In this document: piece by piece, positions 60,999 to 64,000 of the stretch
How the letters are laid out: each line of letters starts with the position of its first letter
Numbering within the stretch: the stretch's first letter is position 1
Assembly (NCBI GenBank): GCA_004028765.1
Contig: SAIX01000037.1
Coordinates: forward strand, 1-64,000
Source of the DNA: Chitinophagaceae bacterium
GTDB lineage: Bacteria; Bacteroidota; Bacteroidia; Chitinophagales; Chitinophagaceae
Length of the DNA: 64,000 bases
Reading direction: 5' to 3'
Translations under genes and position numbers: made by a program
Notes under the pieces: model-generated
What the model was told of the DNA's origin: nothing
What the model saw: the letters and a program-made list of their open reading frames with translations, nothing else
The model's database searches: none

Positions 60999-63353
60999 TT
61001 ACGATTCAACGATGCGGAGCTTGGCATAATTGAGCATGATCTTTTTTTCACCGTTTGTTTCGAATACGATTGTTGCTACGGGGTTGTGTGCCGAGCCTTC
61101 TATTTTCGCTACTTTACCAAAACCGAATTTCTGGTGCTCCACTTTCTGGCCGGCCTGAAGATTGGCAGTATCGCTCGGGATAAAATCTGCCGAAGGCCTG
61201 TGCTCTACGAGTTTTGAGGAAGGCGGTGTAACCGGGAGGTATTCGGGTTTGTTCCGCGCATCCGTTTTTTTAGACGGTGGCGGTCCATATCTTTTTTCAG
61301 CAGCGGCAGTATCTCCAAACCCAAAACCACGCTGCATACGTTCAAAACCAGAACCCCAGTCGGCACCCAGGTTTCTGGCACCGCCGCCTGCATAGCTCTT
61401 ATCAATATATTGTTCCGGCATTTCTTCGATAAACCTGCTGGGTTCATTTTGTACCAGCTGACCAAACCGGTAACGCGTATTGGCGTATGTAAGCCATAGT
61501 CTTTTTTTCGCACGCGTGATAGCTACATAAAACAATCTTCGTTCTTCTTCCAGTTCCTCGCGGGTATTAATGCTCATGGCATTGGGAAAAAGCATTTCCT
61601 CGATACCTGCCACAAATACACATTCAAACTCGAGGCCCTTTGCAGCGTGTATCGTCATCAGCTTTACCACATCACTGTCTTCCTTGTCATCATCCGCATC
61701 TGTAAGCAGCGTGATCTGCTGCAGGTAAGCGCCCATACTTTTATCGCCCAGTTCACCATCTTCATTGCTCGGGCTTTCCGTCCACTCTTTAATTGAGTTC
61801 AGTAATTCCTGGATGTTTTCATATCGTGCAAGCCCCTCTGTGGTTTTATCCGAAAAAAGTTCTTTCACGATATTGGTATGCTTACCCACCTGTATCGCCA
61901 CATCATACGCATTCTTATCCGTAAGCATACTCTGGAAATAACGGATCATTGTCACAAAGTTCTGCAGGGCTTCAAGTGTGGCACCTTTAAAACCAAATTC
62001 ACCGGACCGGACCAGCACATCATACATCGAAATATTCTGTTCGTTGGCAATGATCACCGTTTTTTCGATCGTTGTTTTACCGATGCCACGGGCAGGATAA
62101 TTGATGATACGCTTCAGCGCCTCTTCATCTTTTGTGTTTACGATCACCCGCAGGTAGGCCAGGAAATCCTTGATCTCTTTCCGTTGGTAAAAACTTACGC
62201 CGCCATAAATACGGTAGGCAATGCCCATCCTGCGCAGGCTTTCTTCAAAAGAGCGGCTTTGTGCATTGGTGCGGTATAATATCGCGAAGTCGCGGTTATA
62301 ATAATGGTTGCGCAGTTTTTGTTCCTGTATCATATCCGCCACAAACTTGCCCTCATCATTATCGGTCATGGTACGCACCAGCTGTAATTTTTCTCCCTCG
62401 CTGTTTTCCGTCCAGAGATTTTTGGGGATCTGTCCTTTGTTGTTTTTGATCACCCCATTGGCCACGTGTAAAATGCTCTGGCTGCTGCGGTAGTTCTGTT
62501 CCAGCTTTACCACTTTTACATCATCATAATCTTTCTGGAACTGTAAAATATTTTCGATCGTGGCTCCGCGGAAACTATAGATACTTTGTGCATCATCGCC
62601 CACCACGCAGATGTTCTCATGCGCGGCCGCGAGCAGTTTGGTGATCTGGTACTGGACCGCATTGGTATCCTGGTACTCATCGATCAGGATGTATTTGAAT
62701 TTATGCTGGTATTTATGCAATGCTTCGGGAAACACTTTCAGCAGTTCATACATCTTCAGCAAAAGATCATCAAAATCCATCGCGCCGTTTTTAAAACAGC
62801 GGTTGGCATAGGCGGCATATATCTGGGCGATGGCGGGGCGGTTCGCCCGCATATCTTCCTGCTGGATATAATAATCGGTTGCATATTCTGCAGCGGTTAC
62901 CAATGCATTCTTTGCCGATGAGATCCTGTTATGAACCACGCTGGGTTTATACTGTTTATCATCGAGGTTCAGTTCGTTGATCACCGTTTTGATCACAGAG
63001 CGGCTGTCATCGGTATCGTAGATGGTAAAATTGTTCGGATAGCCGAGGCGATGTGCTTCCCCGCGCAGGATGCGAGCGAATACACTGTGAAAGGTCCCGA
63101 TATATAAATTACGTGCTTCCGAATTGCCGAGTATTTTTTCCACCCGCTCTTTCATTTCGGCCGCAGCTTTATTGGTAAATGTGAGTGCAAGTATGTTAAA
63201 AGCATCCACCCCATTTGCCATCAGGTGGGCAATACGCGTGGTAAGCACTTTTGTTTTACCGCTTCCCGCACCGGCAATGATCATCAATGGCCCGTTGATA
63301 TGCGTTACCGCTTCCCGCTGCGGCTCATTCAATCCCTCTAAATAAAATTGCAT
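60999..63353 (-). CDS. pcrA: UvrD/PcrA-type superfamily 1A DNA helicase
   Basis: 784 residues. The motifs of SF1A helicases are in order: Q motif LNEPQREAV, Walker A GAGSGKTKVL, Ia LTFTNKAAAEM, Walker B ILIDEYQDTN, III VVGDDAQSIYSFRGA, IV LEQNYRSSQ, V LMTIHAAKGLEFECVF and VI FYVAITRAKKRLWLTYA. The C-terminus (HQKFGFGKVAKIEGS) is the Tudor-like domain of PcrA/UvrD that contacts RNA polymerase. The enzyme unwinds DNA 3'-5' in mismatch and nucleotide-excision repair and removes stalled complexes. Confidence 0.96.
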   Translation of the reverse strand: MQFYLEGLNEPQREAVTHINGPLMIIAGAGSGKTKVLTTRIAHLMANGVDAFNILALTFTNKAAAEMKERVEKILGNSEARNLYIGTFHSVFARILRGEAHRLGYPNNFTIYDTDDSRSVIKTVINELNLDDKQYKPSVVHNRISSAKNALVTAAEYATDYYIQQEDMRANRPAIAQIYAAYANRCFKNGAMDFDDLLLKMYELLKVFPEALHKYQHKFKYILIDEYQDTNAVQYQITKLLAAAHENICVVGDDAQSIYSFRGATIENILQFQKDYDDVKVVKLEQNYRSSQSILHVANGVIKNNKGQIPKNLWTENSEGEKLQLVRTMTDNDEGKFVADMIQEQKLRNHYYNRDFAILYRTNAQSRSFEESLRRMGIAYRIYGGVSFYQRKEIKDFLAYLRVIVNTKDEEALKRIINYPARGIGKTTIEKTVIIANEQNISMYDVLVRSGEFGFKGATLEALQNFVTMIRYFQSMLTDKNAYDVAIQVGKHTNIVKELFSDKTTEGLARYENIQELLNSIKEWTESPSNEDGELGDKSMGAYLQQITLLTDADDDKEDSDVVKLMTIHAAKGLEFECVFVAGIEEMLFPNAMSINTREELEEERRLFYVAITRAKKRLWLTYANTRYRFGQLVQNEPSRFIEEMPEQYIDKSYAGGGARNLGADWGSGFERMQRGFGFGDTAAAEKRYGPPPSKKTDARNKPEYLPVTPPSSKLVEHRPSADFIPSDTANLQAGQKVEHQKFGFGKVAKIEGSAHNPVATIVFETNGEKKIMLNYAKLRIVES

Positions 63354-63500
63354 GGCCGCAAGTTAAGGGTTGATTTTGATTGCCCGGGTTTGGGTGAATA
63401 AGTTATCCCTGGAAGAACAGGGCTCTTTGTTAACCCGCAATTGTCTTTTTACGATACCTGAATTTCACGTTTTCGATTACTGGAATTTCAGAATAAATAT

Positions 63501-63543
63501 TAGTCTATAAAATTGGTAGACTATATGAATTCCCCTAATTTTG
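63501..63543 (+). promoter_or_regulatory. Promoter with operator-like palindrome upstream of tRNA-Cys
   Basis: TAGTCTA (63501-63507) and TAGACTA (63517-63523) form an inverted repeat with a 9-base centre that contains a TTG (63513-63515). After about 20 bases comes the -7 box TAATTTTG (63536-63543). The palindrome would overlap the -33 region. Confidence 0.6.
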
Positions 63544-63584
63544 TGCAAGAGAACAAGGGATTGTTTTCGTCAGGTTCTGGTTTT

Positions 63585-63615
63585 CCCGGCAGTTGTGGTG
63601 ACTGCCGGGATTTTT
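63585..63615 (+). terminator. Terminator-like hairpin in the leader of tRNA-Cys
   Basis: A perfect 9-bp stem, CCCGGCAGT (63585-63593) / ACTGCCGGG (63601-63609), with a 7-base loop, followed by TTTTT. It lies between the -7 box and the tRNA, 18 bases before the tRNA 5' end. Confidence 0.75.
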
Positions 63616-63627
63616 AAGAATTTTTTT

Positions 63628-63698
63628 GGCCATGTGACCGAGTGGTTAGGTGCAGGTCTGCAAAACCTTTTACGGCAGTTCGATCCTGCCCGTGGCCT
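63628..63698 (+). tRNA. tRNA-Cys (anticodon GCA)
   Basis: The acceptor stem GGCCATG (63628-63634) pairs with CGTGGCC (63691-63697). The anticodon GCA is at 63660-63662 inside the loop CTGCAAA. The T arm is GGCAG-TTCGATC-CTGCC. The discriminator base is T (63698), as expected for Cys tRNAs. CCA is not encoded. The top pair of the anticodon stem is a mismatch (C/T). Confidence 0.92.
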
Positions 63699-63742
63699 CG
63701 TTAGATATCTGAATGATTTTTTATATGGCAAGCAATCGAAAC

Positions 63743-63773
63743 GGGGCTGTATTTCTATACGGCCCCATTTTTT
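63743..63773 (+). terminator. Rho-independent terminator after tRNA-Cys
   Basis: A 10-bp stem, GGGGCTGTAT (63743-63752) / ATACGGCCCC (63757-63766), loop TTCT, followed by ATTTTTT. Confidence 0.88.
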
Positions 63774-63825
63774 GCAAATTCCTGTTAAAGAACCGTGCTA
63801 ACCACTGGTATTAGCCGCAGAACCC

Positions 63826-63833
63826 TATCTTTG
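63826..63833 (+). promoter_or_regulatory. -7 box upstream of the truncated last gene
   Basis: TATCTTTG matches TAnnTTTG and lies 76 bases before the ATG at 63910. No clear -33 element. Confidence 0.5.
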
Positions 63834-63909
63834 CCGCAACCTTTACCAACCCATTCGCTGTTACAGCAGTTTTACTTATTTGATTTATTGTTGTTTAAAT
63901 GTGCAGGCT

Positions 63910-64000
63910 ATGAAAGTAATTCGTGCGGCAAGGTTCCGTTTTTTAGTGATTATGGCAGTCGTACTTACTGCCGGGGCAGCCCTTGGCTTCACCATACCGG
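63910..64000 (+). CDS. Start of an exported or membrane protein, cut by window edge
   Basis: Thirty codons are visible from ATG 63910, beginning MKVIRAARFRFLVIMAVVLT and continuing AGAALGFTIP. It is a basic N-terminus followed by a hydrophobic helix, so a signal peptide or membrane anchor. Too little is seen to name it. Confidence 0.65.
   Translation, partial: MKVIRAARFRFLVIMAVVLTAGAALGFTIP

Noticed and set aside
63541-63801. An 86-codon plus-strand frame
   Set aside because: It runs through the leader hairpin, the whole tRNA-Cys and the following terminator, so it is a chance frame.

Overview
The window looks like chromosomal DNA of a Bacteroidota bacterium, most likely family Chitinophagaceae. 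The evidence is the promoters, which are built on the Bacteroidota -7 box TAnnTTTG, the general lack of Shine-Dalgarno sites, the many lipoproteins and outer-membrane barrels, a Y_Y_Y-type sensor kinase, a free-standing four-helix-bundle (S23-type) gene, and protein families typical of that group. The assignment is an inference from gene content; there is no rRNA gene. One tRNA (Cys) is present. No prophage, insertion sequence or CRISPR array was seen.

Layout. 1-6.7 kb: a truncated Asp-box/VPS10-like secreted protein, a histidine kinase, a DUF4440 lipoprotein, a YdcZ-type membrane protein and a KdnB-like Kdo 8-oxidase, with heptanucleotide repeat arrays between them. 6.8-18 kb: a probable exopolysaccharide locus of two convergent operons. 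The plus-strand operon has a HEAT-repeat protein (frameshifted here) and a 1195-residue fusion of a GT2 polysaccharide synthase to an LtaS-like phosphoglycerol transferase. The minus-strand operon has a hybrid kinase, a receiver protein, a TPR/YaiO-barrel protein and an unknown membrane-anchored protein. 18-30 kb: sugar porter, outer-membrane barrel receptor, rhomboid protease, kdsB, sterol desaturase, dnaN, a receiver, then recX, LpxR-like, YafV-like and nagA. 31-44 kb: thiL, a four-helix-bundle gene between inverted heptad arrays, suhB, a GT2 fused to a degenerate WbaP-like domain, GH3, cyclophilin, LysE, mtgA, then a nicotinamide riboside kinase/PnuC pair, a methyltransferase, a membrane glycosyltransferase-like protein and DinB. 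44-60 kb: nfu, then a group of genes sharing one operator, and nifJ. 60-64 kb: uvrD/pcrA, tRNA-Cys with an unusual leader, and the start of a truncated gene.

Two observations stand out. First, a directional palindrome of form CACAT-N4-RTGYGATTG lies exactly 24 bases (counted from the fifth base of its right arm) before the -7 box of six transcription units between 45.0 and 60.1 kb, and 38 bases before a seventh. The set includes a NarL-type response regulator, its probable partner sensor kinase, two paralogous YD-type lipoproteins, a cytochrome c and small secreted or short proteins. It looks like an autoregulated regulon of unknown function. Second, intergenic arrays of degenerate 7-bp units recur through the window, often as inverted pairs. 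One pair brackets the four-helix-bundle gene, four units on each side, starting within a few bases of its start and stop codons. Other arrays supply the stop codons of neighbouring genes.
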